Below, piece by piece: positions 10,335 through 22,109 of a stretch of DNA of 64,000 nucleotides. A model generated the notes under the pieces. It did no database searches, was not told the DNA's origin, and worked only from the letters and a program-made list of their open reading frames with translations. The stretch is taken from positions 3,450,859 to 3,514,858 of the forward strand of contig CM075760.1 of the NCBI GenBank assembly GCA_037974335.1, in the 5' to 3' direction. The first letter of the stretch is position 1. Each line of letters opens with the position of its first letter. Made by a program: the position numbers and the translations under genes. The DNA comes from Prionace glauca. Taxonomy: Eukaryota; Chordata; Chondrichthyes; Carcharhiniformes; Carcharhinidae.

Positions 10335-12797
10335 GGAACAGGTGGAGGTCCAGTATAACTGTTTTAGGTTTGACAGGGAAGGATTGAAGAGAGGTGGCGG
10401 GGTGGCATTGTTAGTTAAGGAGCACGTCACAGCAGTGCAGAGGGAGGACAATATGGAGGAGTTAGGCATTGAGTCGCTGTGGGTGTAATTGAGGAATAGA
10501 AAGGGAGAAATTACGATGCTAGGGGTATACTATAGGCCACTCAACAGCCCAAGGGCAGTGGAGGAAGGTATTTGGAGAGACATTTTAGATAGGTGCAGAA
10601 AGAATAGGGTGGTTGTAGTGGGTGACTTTAATCTTTCTGGAGTTGATTGGAAGGTGCCTGGAGCTGGGGGTTCGGATACGGAGGAATTTGTAAAATGTGT
10701 GATGGAAGGGCCCTTGGAGCAGTACGTAACTAGCCCGACTAGGGAGGGAGCTAAACTGGATTTAGTGTTGGGAAATGAGCCGGGGCAGATGGTTGAGGTT
10801 GCAGTCGGCGAACATGTGACGTACAGTGACCACAAGTCTGTCTACTTTAGGAGAAAAATGGAAAGGGATGAGTGCCGGCCGAAGGGGAGGGTGCTGAACT
10901 GGGGGAAGGCGAGCTATGGACGGATTAGGAAGGAGCTGAAGGATACTTATTGGGAGGGGTTGTTAGCGGGCAAATCCACAGTTGGCAAGTGGGAGGCTTT
11001 CAAGGGCAAACTGATAATGTTGCAGGAAAGGCATGTGCCAGTAAAGAGGAAGGATGGGAAAGGCAGGATTAGACAACAGTGGATAACAGGGGATATTGAG
11101 GACTTGGTCAGGAAGAAGAGGGCGGCAAATGTTAGGTCAAAACAACTGGGAACGGAGAGAGCGCTGGAGGAATATAGAGTGAGTAGGAGGGAGCTTAAAA
11201 GGGGAGTTAGAAGGGCGAAAAGAGGGTATGAAATGTCTTTGGCTGATAGGATTAAGAAAAATCCAAAGGCATTTTACTCTTATATTAGGAACAAGAGAGT
11301 AGTTAGAGGGAAAATTGGTCCTCTTAGGGACAAAGGAGGGGAGTTATGCATCGAGTCTGAGGGAATGGGGGAGATCCTGAATGAATATTGTGCGTCGGTA
11401 TTCACAAAGGAGAGGGGTTTGGTGTCTTGTAATGTCTTGGAGGGAGCTGTAGATCAGTTGAAGGAAATATCCATTACGAGAGAGGAAGTGTTTGGGTTTT
11501 TAGGTATCATAAAAACGGATAAAGCTCCGGGGCCTGATGGTATTTACCCCAGGCTGCTTAGGGAGGTGAAAGATGAAATTGCTGGGCCTCTGACGCAAAT
11601 CTTTGTCTCTTCTTTGGACACAGGTGATGTCCCAGAGGACTGGAGGTTAGCTAATGTGGTACCGCTGTTTAAAAAGGGTAGTAGGGATAACTCTGGTAAT
11701 TATAGACCAGTGGGTTTGACATCGTTGGTAGGAAAATTGTTGGTAAAAATTCTTAGGGGTAGGATGTATAAGCATTTGGAGGGCTGTGATCTGGTTAGGG
11801 ATATGCAACATGGCTTTGTTCAGGGGAGGTCTTGCCTTACGAATCTGGTAGAATTTTTTGAGGAGGTGACAAAAACGGTTGATGATGGGGGGAGCCGTTG
11901 ATGTCATCTATATGGATTTCAGTAAGGCGTTTGACAAATTCCCTCATGGTAGGCTGGTAGAAAAAGTTAAGGCACATGGGATACAAGGACAGGTAGCTAG
12001 GTGGATTGAAAACTGGCTGGGCAGTAGGAGACAGTGAGTAGTAGTGGAAGGGTCCTTTTCTGGCTGGAGGTCTGTCACCAGTGGTGTGTTGCAGGGCTCA
12101 GTACTGGGACCTCTTCTTTTCGTAATATATATAAACGACTTGGAAGAGGGCGTACGTGGTGTGATCAGCAAGTTTGCAGATGACACCAAGATGGCAGGAT
12201 TGGCGGATACTGAGGAAGATTGTCAGGTGACACAGCAGGATCTAGATAGGTTGGTATACTGGGCAGATAGGTGGCAGATGGAATTCAATCCTGACAAATG
12301 TGAGGTGATGCATTTTGGAAGGAATAATGCAGGGAGGAGTTACATGATAAAAGGTAGACCAATTAAGAGTATAGAAATGCAGAGGGACCTGGGAGTGCAA
12401 GTGCACAAGTCTCTGAAGGTGGCAACCCAGGTGGAGAAGGTTGCAAAGAAAGCTTATGGAATGCTAGCCTTTATAGGAAGGGGTATAGAGTATAAGAGCT
12501 GTCGTCTAATGCTTCAGTTGTACAGAACGTTGGTTAGGCCGCATTTGGAGTACTGCGTCCAGTTCTGGTCACCTTACTACCGGAAGGACGTGGTGACCCT
12601 GGAGAGAGTGCAGAGGAGGTTTACCAGGATGCTGCCTGCTATGGAACGACTGGGTTATGAGGAAAGCTTGGGAAAACTGGGGCTCTTCTCCTTAGAAAGA
12701 CGGAGATGAAGGGGGGATCAGATAGAAGTGTACAAAATAATGAAGGGTATAGATAGAGTCAACAGTGGCAGGCTTTTCCCTAGATTGGAGACAACTA
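10335..12797 (+). mobile_element. CR1-type LINE with endonuclease and reverse transcriptase, 3' end missing
   Basis: A long frame (10489-11901) covers most of the AP-type endonuclease (YYRPLNSP, VVVGDFNLSGVDW, YSDHKSVYF) and the start of the reverse transcriptase (DKAPGPDGIYPRLL, NYRPVGLTS, QHGFVQGRSCLTNLVEF). The frame slips near 11890 (run of Gs) and resumes at about 12044-12709 (GSVLGPLLFVIYINDLEEG, FADDTKM). A TAA interrupts the endonuclease at about 10487. The catalytic residues in GDFN, SDH and FADD are kept. The copy stops abruptly at 12797, where a second CR1 begins. Confidence 0.93.
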
Positions 12798-13998
12798 TCA
12801 CAGTACATGGACATGTACATGGACATGGACTTCAGCAAGGCTGTACATGGACTTCAGCAAGGCTTTTGATAAGGTCCCCCATGCAAGACTTCTTGAGAAG
12901 GTGAGAGGGCATGGAATCCAAGGGCCTTTGGCCTTGTGGATCCAGAACTGGCTTGCCTGCAGAAGGCAGAGAGTGGTTGTGGATGGGTCTTTTTCGGAAT
13001 GGAGGTCAGTCACCAGTGGGGTGCCCCAGGGATCTGTTCTGGGACCCTTGTTGTTTGTCATTTTCATAAATGACCTGGATGAGGAAGTGGAGGGATGGGT
13101 TAGCAAGTTCGCTGATGACACGAAGGTCGGCGGTGTTGTGGATGGTCTGGAAGGATGTCAAAAGTTGCAGCAGGACATAGATAGGATGCAGGAATGGGCG
13201 GAGAAGTGGCAGATGGACTTCAACGCGGATAAATGTGTAGTAGTCCATTTCGGCAGAACCAACGGGATGAACGAGTACACTATTAAGGGCAGGGGTCTTA
13301 GTAGCGTTGAAGAGCAGAAGGATCTCGGGGTCCGGGTTCACAGGACTCTTAAATCGGCCTCGCAGGTGGAGGAGGTGGTCAAGAAGGCGTATGGTGTACT
13401 GGCCTTCATTAATCGAGGGATTTAGTTTAGGAGTCGGGAGGTAATGCTGCAACTTTACAGGACCCTCGTCAGGCCTCATTTGGAGTACTGTGCGCAGTTC
13501 TGGTCGCCTCACTATAGGAAAGACGTAGAAGCTATTGAAAGGGTGCAGAGGAGATTTACAAGGATGTTGCCTGGACTGGGAGGCATGCCTTATGAAGATA
13601 GGTTGAGGGAGCTGGGACTCTTTTCCCTGGAGAGGCGAAGGTTGAGAGGCGACCTGATAGAAGTTTATAAAATGTTGAGAGGAATAGATAGGGTGGACTC
13701 TCAGAGGCTATTTCCCCGGGTTGAAATGGTCGCTACGAGAGGACACAGATTTAAGGTGCGGGGAGGGAAGTACAGAGGTGATGTTAGGGGTAAGTTTTTC
13801 ACTCAGAGGGTGGTGAGTGATTGGAATCGGCTGCCGTCGTCGGTGGTGGAGGCGAACTCGCTGGGGTCTTTTAAAAGACTTCTGGATGAGTATATGGGGT
13901 TTAATGGGATTGGGGGTTATAGATAGGTCTATAGATTGGTGGGGTTGATGCGATCGGCGCAACTCGAGGGCCGAAGGGCCTGTTTGTGCTGTAATGTT
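12798..13998 (+). mobile_element. CR1-D LINE, reverse transcriptase and 3' end
   Basis: This begins inside the reverse transcriptase (MDFSKAFDKVPHARLLEKV) after a short stutter of TACATGGAC and ACTTCAGCAAGGC words. It runs through SVLGPLLFVIFINDLDEE and FADDTKVGG to FFTQRVVSDWNRLPSSVVEA and a stop at 13926. One TAG at about 13423 splits the frame. The tail GGGCCGAAGGGCCTG...TTCTATG ends near 13998. Confidence 0.92.
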
Positions 13999-14019
13999 CT
14001 ATGTTTATCACCTCTGGTG

Positions 14020-14690
14020 ATACGGCAAATGGGATTTTGGCATTTTTTGCAAAATGACAGGAGTATAAAAGGAAAGCACAATGTTGCTTCAATTGTATCG
14101 AGTGTCGATGAGACCACATCTGGAGTATTGTGTCCTATTTTGCTCTCCTTATTTGAGGAAGAATGCGGTGGCATTGGAGGCAGCTCAGAGGAGATTGATT
14201 CCGTGGTAAAGAGATTGACGTATGAAGAAAGATTAGACAGTTTGTGCTTGCATTCGTTGGAGATTAAAAGGATCAGAAGGGATTTGATCGAGGTATATAA
14301 AGTTTTAAAGGGATTTGATAAAGTAATTGTCGACTGAATGTTTTCACTTATGGGACAAAAGAAAACAAGAGGTCACAGGTATAGGTTGCGAAGTGATAGA
14401 TTTAGAAGGGAAACGAGGGGGCAGTAATTCCCGCAGAGGCTGGTGAATTTGTGAAACCCGCTGCCCCCTAGAGCAGAGCAGTCTGAATTCCTGATTGGTT
14501 TGACGAGGGAGATAGGAATATTTCCATCAAAAAAAGGCAAAGGTGAATGTGGGGAACTAGTGGGGAGGTGGATTTGAGACCAGGGAGAGATCAACAATGA
14601 CGTATTTAAAAGTGAAGCTGGCTCGAAGGATGAACTTGCCTACTTCTGTCCCTAATTCCAATGTTCCTACATTACTGTATTAAAGAGGCA
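14020..14690 (+). mobile_element. Old CR1-type LINE 3' fragment
   Basis: Decayed copy of the ORF2 end: HLEYCVLF-like, LTYEERLDSLCLHSLEIKRI and RDLIEVYKVLKGFDKV are readable at about 14100-14340. A weak 3' UTR ends near 14690. Confidence 0.75.
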
Positions 14691-14699
14691 AATGAGACA

Positions 14700-15420
14700 T
14701 TTGCTTTCGTCAGTCGTGGTACAAATTATACGAGGGAGGACCTAATGTTGGAAATGTACAGTGCCCAGGTTGAGCCACAGCTGGAGAGCTATGTGTATTT
14801 CTCGTCACCTCACTATTGAAAGGATATGATAACACGAGACGAGGTAGAGGCCATTCACCAGGACGTTGCCTGGGTTGGAGCAATTGAGCTATAAGGAAAG
14901 ACTAGATGCGCTTGAATTGTTGTTTTAGAGAAGAGAACGCTGAGGGGACATGATCGTGTTGTATATGATTACGAAGGGTATGGACAGGGTGAGCAGTTGT
15001 GCCCCTTGTTTAAGGGATCAATCAATACTATAACATGGATAAATTTGAGGTTATCGACTTCGTCAGCAATAATGTAAAGACAATATTACTTGAATGGACA
15101 TAAATTGAGGGAGGTGGACACGCAGCAACTCTGTGACGTCTTCGTCCATCAGGGGCTGAAAATAAGCTTACAGGTTCAGCAAGCAGTAAATAAGACAAAC
15201 AGCATGCTGCCTTCACAGCTAAAGGACCTGAGTGCAGGAGTAAAAATGTTTTGCTGCAATTGTATAGGATATTGGTGAGGTCACACCTCGAGTATTGTGC
15301 AGGTTTGATGTCATTGGCCACAGGAGAAGTATTCTGGCAGTACAGCAAGTACAGCAAAGGTTAACCAAGCTGATTCCCGGGATGGCAGGTCTGTAACTCA
15401 GGAGATACTAAGTCAGTTAA
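14700..15420 (+). mobile_element. Two old CR1-type LINE fragments in a row
   Basis: 14700-15020 holds a drifted version of the LEYC...RRFT...LGLFSL region. 15030-15420 repeats an overlapping section of the same region (FVHQGLKISLQVQQAVNK, LKDLSAGVKMF). Both are too decayed for long frames. Confidence 0.6.
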
Positions 15421-15790
15421 AACCGAACAATCTGAGTTCACCAGGCTGATACCGCAGATGAGGGGGTTAGCTTATGAGGAGAGATTGAATAGACTGAGTC
15501 TGTATTCGTTAGAGTTTAGAAGGCTGAAGGGGGGATCTTATAGAGACTTACAAGATATTAAAGGGGATAGATAAGGTAGAGGTAGAGAGATTCTTCCCGC
15601 TTAGAAAGGATAGCAGAAATAGAGGCCACAGCCTCAAAATAAGTGAGGGGCAGTTTAGAACGGATTTGAGGAGGAACTTCTTCACTCAAAGGGTGGTGCA
15701 TCTCTGGAATTCTCTGACCATTGAAGTGGTAGAGGCTACCCCGTTGAATATATTTAAGTCACGGGTCGATAGATTTCTGATATGCAAGGA
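15421..15790 (+). mobile_element. CR1-A LINE fragment without tail
   Basis: Covers the ORF2 end from FTRLIPQMRGLAYEERLN-like sequence to FFTQRVVHLWNSLTIEVVEA and SRVDRFLICK. It runs straight into the reverse transcriptase of the next CR1-A at about 15786, so its own 3' end is lost. Confidence 0.85.
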
Positions 15791-16956
15791 AATAACAAGA
15801 GGTTATTGCAGAAGGTCAGGGGACATGGAGTTGGGGGTAGGGTGTTAGCGTGGATAGAGGATTGGTTGTCAAATAGGAGGCAGAGAGTGGGGGTCAATGG
15901 ATGCTATTCGGATTGGCGGTTGGTGACTAGTGGGGTGCCCCAGGGGTCGGTGCTGGGGCCTTAGCTATTTACCATTTATATAGATGATCTGAAGGAGGGA
16001 ACCGAGTGCAGGGTGTCGAAATTTGCTGATGACACCAAGATTGGGGGAAAGGCAAATTGTGCGGAGGGTGTGGAGAGTCTGCAGAAGGATCTGGATAGGC
16101 TGGGCGAATGGGCCAGGAAATGGCAAATGGAATTTAATGTTGGCAAGTGTGAGGTGGTCCACTTTGGTAGGAGGAATGGTAGGAAGGACTATTACTTACG
16201 GGGCGAAAAACTGCAGCAGGCGACGGTGCAGAGGGACCTCGGGGTCCTTGTGCATGAGTCGCAAAAACCCAGCTTGCAGGTGCAGCAGGTGGTCAGGAAG
16301 GCGAATGGGATGCTGGCCTTCATAGCGAGGGGGATTGAATATAAAAGTAGGGAGGTCTTGCTGCAGCTGTATAGGGCATTGGTGAGGCCGCAGCTGGAGT
16401 ACTGTGTGCAGTTTTGGGCGCCGCACCTGCGCAAGGATATTTTGGCCCTGGAGGGAGTGCAGAGGAGGTTTACTCGGCTGATACCGGAGTTGAGGGGATT
16501 GAGCTATGAGGAGAGGCTGAATAAACTAGGCTTGTCCTCGTTACAGTTTAGAAGAATGAGGGGAGATCTCATTGAGACGTATAAGTTGATGAATGGGATG
16601 TATAGGATAGAGGTGGAGAGACTGTTCCCGCTCAAAAAAGACAGTAGGACTAGGGGGCACAGCCTCAAGATAAAGGGGGGGCGGTTTAGAACAGAGTTGA
16701 GGAGGAACTTCTTCACTCAAAGGGTGGTGAATCTCTGGAATTCTTTGCCCGTTGAAGTGGTGGAGGCTGCCTCGCTAAATATTTTTAAGAAACGGGTTGA
16801 TGGGTTTTTGATAAGAGAAGGGATTAAGGGTTATGGGGAGAGGGCGGGAAGGTGGAGCTGAGTCACGACAGATCAGCCATGATCTTATTGAATGGCGGGG
16901 CAGGCTCGAAGGGCCAGATGGCCTACTCCTGCTCCTTTTTCTTATGTTCTTATGAA
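15786..16956 (+). mobile_element. CR1-A LINE, reverse transcriptase to tail
   Basis: 5'-truncated copy starting at LLQKVRGHGVGGRVLAWIED. It passes through TSGVPQGSVLGP (a TAG follows at about 15962), KFADDTKIGG and LEYCVQFWAPHLRKDIL, to a stop at 16861. The 3' UTR and the TTCTTATG tail end near 16955. Confidence 0.93.
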
Positions 16957-17078
16957 ATTAAGGGCTATGGGAAGAAAGCGGGAGAGTAGAGCTGATTCAC
17001 TTCAGATCAGCCATGATCTTATTGAATGGCGGGGCAGGCTCGAAGGGCTAGATGGCCTACTCCTACTCCGATTTCTTT
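16957..17078 (+). mobile_element. CR1-A LINE, extreme 3' end
   Basis: Only about 120 bases: the last ORF2 codons (KGYGKKAGE-like), ATTGAATGGCGGGGCAGGCT and the tail. It abuts the tail of the previous copy. Confidence 0.85.
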
Positions 17079-17085
17079 CGTGTTC

Positions 17086-17515
17086 TTATGAGTTTAGAAG
17101 AGTGAGAGGGTATTTCATAGAAACGTATACAATTCTCAGAGGATTGGACAGGGTGGATTCAGAAAGAATGTTCACGATTGTGGGGGAGTCTAAAACTAGG
17201 GGGTCATAGTTTGAGGATAAGAGGTAAGCATTTCAGAAGTGAGATGAGGAGACATTTCTTCACACAGAGGGTGGTGATAATGTTGAATTCCCTATCACAT
17301 AAAGTCGTTGAGGTGAAAACGTTGTCTTGTTTACAAGAAATTAGATGTAACTCTTTGGACTAAATGAATCAAGGGTATGGGGGGCTGGGGGAGATGCGGA
17401 AGCGGTGACCAGAGTATTGAATTTGACGATCAGCCATCTTTAATATCAATGACGGAGTAGCCTTGAAGGGTCGAATATCCTACTTCTTCCTCTAGTTTCT
17501 CTGTTTCGGGGCACT
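17086..17515 (+). mobile_element. Old CR1-type LINE 3' fragment
   Basis: Readable blocks are EFRRVRGYFIETYTILRGLD, GHSLRIRGKHFRSEMRRHF and FTQRVVIMLNSLSHKVVEV, followed by a decayed 3' UTR ending near 17515. Confidence 0.75.
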
Positions 17516-17976
17516 ATGAAAACAGCTTTGTCTAAATCGCCATTCAAACTGCTTTCAAACCAGCCAAAAGGAATCTGTTCACAGGCTACCAAACCAACAC
17601 TGCATTGCAATGCTCCTAAGGTCTCAGTACGTCCATTAAGAACTTCCTAAATGAAATACACTTACATATTGCCCTAGGTTTAACGTTTCTGATGTAGACA
17701 ACCATCATGGCAGGAATGGTATTGAGCTGTACCTGTGAACCTGTACCGCATTGGAATGTGCGGTGCTGAATAGAATTGCTTCTACTCACATTGTAAAGCT
17801 GGGGAATCTAGAGATGGGGTGTAACCCCCTGAACTGAAAATATAGAGGCCGAATATCGTCAGGTTCATTTGGACGTGCTAAACTGGATAAGAACGAATGA
17901 ATTTAAACACACTGAAACGGATTACTCTATACAGTATGTGACCACATGAACTGGGCCAGAAGATTACTGCGATGAA
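17516..17976. other. Unassigned sequence
   Basis: Spacer between LINE and SINE copies; nothing recognised. Confidence 0.35.
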
Positions 17977-18285
17977 TTGGATCATAGAATACGTACACTG
18001 CAGAAGAAGGCCATTCTGCCCATCGTGTCTGTACCGACGACAATCGCATCCATCCCTGTGAAATCACATATTCATCCTGTTAACTTCTCTGATACTAAGG
18101 GGCAATTTAGCCTGGCCAATCCAGCCAACCTGCTCATCTTTGGGCTGTGGGAGGAAATTGGAGCACCCAGAGGAAACGCACGCAGGCACAGTGAGAATGT
18201 GCACCCTCCACAAAGACAGGAATTGAACCTCATTCCCCAGCGCTGTGAGACAGCAGTGCTAACCACTGTATCATCTTTCCGTCGG
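17977..18285 (-). mobile_element. tRNA-type SINE
   Basis: Minus-orientation copy of the SINE found across the window. The diagnostic words, read on plus, are GTGCTAACCACTGTATCAT (5' tRNA-like head), TTGGGCTGTGGGAGGAAATT and GCAGAAGAAGGCCATTCTGC (3' end). It ends a little upstream of the GPR139-like first exon. Confidence 0.85.
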
Positions 18286-18939
18286 AATCGGTGCACTGAA
18301 CTGAACGGCGCTGAGATCGGTCAATCCAAATGGTACAAAACCACGTTGAACTGGCCAGGATACCAGTAGTGAGCTGAACAGTTTCCCATTAAAAATAATC
18401 AGCCAAGCTGTAACTGGATATGCCTCTATTAAATGTAACTGTACTCAGCAGGATTGTGTCAAAGCGGATGCAGAGTGGAGCAATGGGTCACGTCCTTGCA
18501 CGTGAACGGCGAACACAATCATTGCATAACGATCAGGTAGAAAATATGACTCTCACTTTAAGGCCCTCAATTCTTGAGTTGCAGTCCGCTAATTCATAAT
18601 TTAGAAGCTCGCATTAACCCCTGTAACTGCATGCTAGATGGTTCATTATCTATGTCGATTAAATATACCTGGTATCATTGGACAATATCTGGATTGGACA
18701 GTATTCAAGTATTTCACTTTTTGAACTGATCCTTTTTTTAAAAGTTGTATCAGTCCATCAAGGCACGAAGGTTACGCCTGACAACAGTGATATTTAAATT
18801 AAATGTATTTGTTTCAATAAGTGCAATGACCTACATTAAAAAAAGCGTCCTTCTAATTAACTCCCTGGAGCATTACAGTAACCATAAATATAGCACTCTT
18901 TCTGTGTATTACAGAAGGCTTTTGGAGATTCTGGCAGAC
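18286..18939. other. 5' flank of the GPR139-like gene, unassigned
   Basis: No promoter element can be defended by sequence. A pyrimidine-poor TATTACAG just before the first coding exon (18907-18914) could be a splice acceptor for a non-coding 5' exon, but no partner was found. Confidence 0.3.
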
Positions 18940-21442
18940 ATGCACGGATCACCGAAAGGTCTGGTCTTTGCCATTTACTATCCTGCGCTGGCCGCTATCG
19001 GGATTCCAGGTAAAGTTTAGCCAGTTTTAATTCACTTTGGGGTTTACTGCATAGAATGCCCAAGCAGCAATGCTCCAATTTTTCAGTAACACTTCTTCAC
19101 GGTATAACATTACTTCTAGTCTTTAAAATGATACTAATATGTGTCTTTATGTTTTTTTTTCCTGAACGGTTTCCCTCCTTTGTCACAGTGGCAACTGTAC
19201 ATGATTTTAACATATTTACCACCAATTTAAAATACTAGTGCTCATTTCTTCAGATTTACGGATACAATTTTTGCTATTGCTGACACCATCAAGTAGATAA
19301 GGTTGTTAAGAAGGCATACGGTGTCTTGGCGTTTATTGGTAGGGGGATTGAATTTAGGAGTCGCAGCGTCATGATGCAACTGTACACAACTCTGGTGCGG
19401 CCACACTTGGAGTTTTGTGTGCAGTTCTGGTCCCCACATTACAGGAAGGATGTAGAGGCTTTGGAGAGGGTGCAGAGGAGGTTTACCAGGATGTTGCCTG
19501 GTATGGAGGGGAGATCCTATGAGGAGAGACTGAGAGATTTGGGGTTGTTTTCGCTGGAAAGAAGGCGGCTAAGAGGGGATCTCATTGAAACATATACGAT
19601 GATTAGAGGTTTAGACAGGGTAGATAGTGATAGCCTTTTTCCTAGGATGGAGAAAGCTAGCACGAGGGGGCACGACTTTAAATTAAGGGGGGGTAGTTAT
19701 AGGACTGATGTCAGGGGTAGGTTCTTTACCCAGAGGTTGGTGAGGGACTGGAATGCCTTGCCAGCTGCGGTTGTAAATGCACCTAGTTTGGGGGCGTTTA
19801 AGAGATCTGTGGATAGGTTTATGGATGAAAAGGGATTGGTTTAGGCTAGTGGGTCATTGTTTTGTAACTGGTCGGCGCAACATCGTGGGCCGAAGGGCCT
19901 GTTCTGCGCTGTAATGTTCTATGTTCTATCTCCCCGTTAACTGTTCCTTTTCATTGAGTTTATCAACATGTTTTATCTTTTGCATCACAATAAACACGGT
20001 CCTTAGATTGGTATACTGTATTTTCTTGGCAATACCTCATCATTCCGTTAACATTACAACGAGAGTATGAGGAATTTGCAGGTATAAGCTGTTCAGCCCT
20101 TCAAGCTCGCGATTCAGTTCAGCCAGATCTTAGCCAGTCTTCTAATTTGTTACAATTTTCCTTCACATTCCATCTCTCTCTTCTTGAATTTGATTTTTAA
20201 ATATGAATCGATTTCTGCCTTGGGCGTTTTCAACAACTGAATTTCCACTGCTCCCTGTGGCCTAGAATGACGCAGAGTCGTAACTCAACTTACTTTGCAT
20301 TATTGAAAGTCTTTGCTCTGCCAACATGAGTCATTAGTGTACTCGCAGGAACAGTATCTGCAGCGGGAGAAATTGGGTACAAAGCAGGGTCGTACACATA
20401 TCACTCCAAATTGTACAAAATTGATCATTTTCACTGGTGTCACTTGATTAACATTGGATATTCGATCTCAGACACAAACGCAGGTTTCCATTTTTTCTAA
20501 GTCTGCCTCTCCCTTTTTCCCATTTCTACAGCAAACTTGGTGGCGATTGTGATCCTGTCCCAAGGAAGGTGTGGCCTTTCCATGTGCATCACTCGATACT
20601 TGGTGTCCATGGCAATAGCGGATCTCTTGGTGATTATCACGGGCGTAATCTTGAACAGGATTGCGGGCCTTTATTTTTCGGTCAGTTTGCTGTCCATCAC
20701 ACCACTGTGCAGTCTCCGTGCCGTTCTGAACTCAGTAACTTTGGGAACGTCTGCCTGGTTAACAGTTGCTTTTACTTTCGATCGATTTGTGGCTATTTGT
20801 TGCCAGAAGCTGAAAATGAACTACTGCACTGAGAGGATGGCAAGTTATGTAATCGGAGCGGTTTTTACAGTGAACTGCTTGAAATCTTCATTCATATATT
20901 TCATATATGAACCTTTGTACACAATTAATAATACCCCCTGGTTCTGCACTCTGAAAACAATATTTTATACCTCCAATGCTTGGGCCGCATATGACCTAAT
21001 CCTCCACATTTTGATGCCTTGCCTCGCATTCGCTCTTATTTTATTGCTCAATGCTCGGACGGTCAGACATATCCTCGTGGCAAATAGAGCCCGCAGGAGA
21101 CTCCGGGCCCGGAGCAATGGAGAGAATCAGGGTGATCCAGAGATGGAGAACAGGAGAAAGTCCATTGTTCTACTCTTCGCCATCTCGAGCAGTTTCTTCT
21201 TTCTATGGATTTGGTTTCTAATAACATGCCTGTATGTCCGAATTGCCAGAGTCATGTATTTCTCCGGTTCCAATTTCAATGAATTATATTATATTCTGGA
21301 GGAAATCGGAATAATGCTTCAGCTGTTGAGTTCTTCCATCAACCCGTTTATTTACGCAGGGACACAGAGTAAATTCAGGAAGGAGTTTTGCAATGCGTTG
21401 AGATATCCCTGGAACCTCGCCATCAATCGTATTAAAAAATGA
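18940..21442 (+). CDS. GPR139-like: GPR139-like class A G-protein-coupled receptor, two coding exons
   Basis: Coding exons are 18940-19009 and 20532-21442 (326 codons). The donor is CAG|GTAAAG and the acceptor CTACAG|CA; the split codon gives Ala in IGIP-A-NLVAIVIL. Human GPR139 has its intron at the same place, after the first GLP of helix 1. A seven-helix pattern is visible. Motifs include N in helix 1 (PANLVAIVI), MAIADLL in helix 2, Cys before helix 3 (TPLCSLR), DRF in place of DRY (TFDRFVAIC), a Cys in extracellular loop 2 (WFCTL) and SSINPFIYAG in helix 7. A short basic tail follows. The start ATG was chosen because MHGSPKGLVF leads directly into helix 1 and has G at -3; an upstream in-frame ATG at 18745 would add unrelated sequence. 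The reading frame is fully open. GPR139 relatives signal through G proteins at the cell surface; the ligand of this copy cannot be told from sequence. Confidence 0.92.
19292..19930 (+). mobile_element. CR1-E LINE 3' end inside the receptor intron
   Basis: A 5'-truncated copy lies entirely within the 1,522-base intron of the GPR139-like gene, in the same orientation as the gene. The frame 19326-19844 reads LVRPHLEFCVQFWSPHYRKD through FFTQRLVRDWNALPAAVVNA to DEKGLV. The tail TTCTATG repeats end near 19930. It is closely similar to copies at 48329 and 56640. Confidence 0.93.
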
Positions 21443-21799
21443 AAGTTAATTTGAATTTAATTTCGCTCTATATCAGCTTTCAGGAAAACTTGTGGTTCTG
21501 CCAATAATGTGTCAGGCCCTATCCAGCTCCACAGTCCTGATGTCATGCAGAATATTGACAATTGCACTTGAGTAAGAGAACCTGATTCACCATGCGCTGA
21601 ATATTATTTCCATATTTATTTGAAGTTTTAATCATATTTCACTATTGGGATGATTTATCTCTTGAGGACAACATTGCCATTAAAATTAAGGCCTTCGCAA
21701 TATCTACTCATCATCTTCGATTGGACAAACCTCACGGAATTGTCCACATTCTGATGAATGGATGATTGTGGTCTTATCTATATCAATCTCTACGAACTT
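21443..21799. other. 3' flank of the GPR139-like gene
   Basis: AT-rich sequence after the stop codon. No clear AATAAA was found close by; the true 3' end of the transcript is not defined. Confidence 0.3.
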
Positions 21800-22090
21800 G
21801 TTCCATACTGTTAAAGTCGAAGGTCCGGATATTTCCAGAGTAACCTCACAACACCGGGGACCAGAATTCCATTCCCGACTTGCGTGACTGTCTGTGTGCA
21901 TTCTGCATATTGTCTTCGCATCCGCATAGGCTTCCTCTGGGTGTTCCGGTTTCTTACCACATCCAAAGATGTGCAGGCTAGGTGGATCGGCCAAGGCAAA
22001 TTGTTCGCTGGTGACCCAAGATGTGTAGGTTAGGGGGATTAGCAGGGTAAATACATGGATTTATGTGGATTGGCGTTGAGGATGAGCCGG
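21800..22090 (+). mobile_element. tRNA-type SINE, 5' part decayed
   Basis: Plus-orientation copy. TTCCTCTGGGTGTTCCGGTT, CATCCAAAGATGTGCAGG and TAGGTTAGGGGGATTAGCAG mark the body. The tRNA-like head and the tail are drifted. Confidence 0.75.
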
Positions 22091-22109
22091 GATAAAGACA
22101 CACCGTCGG

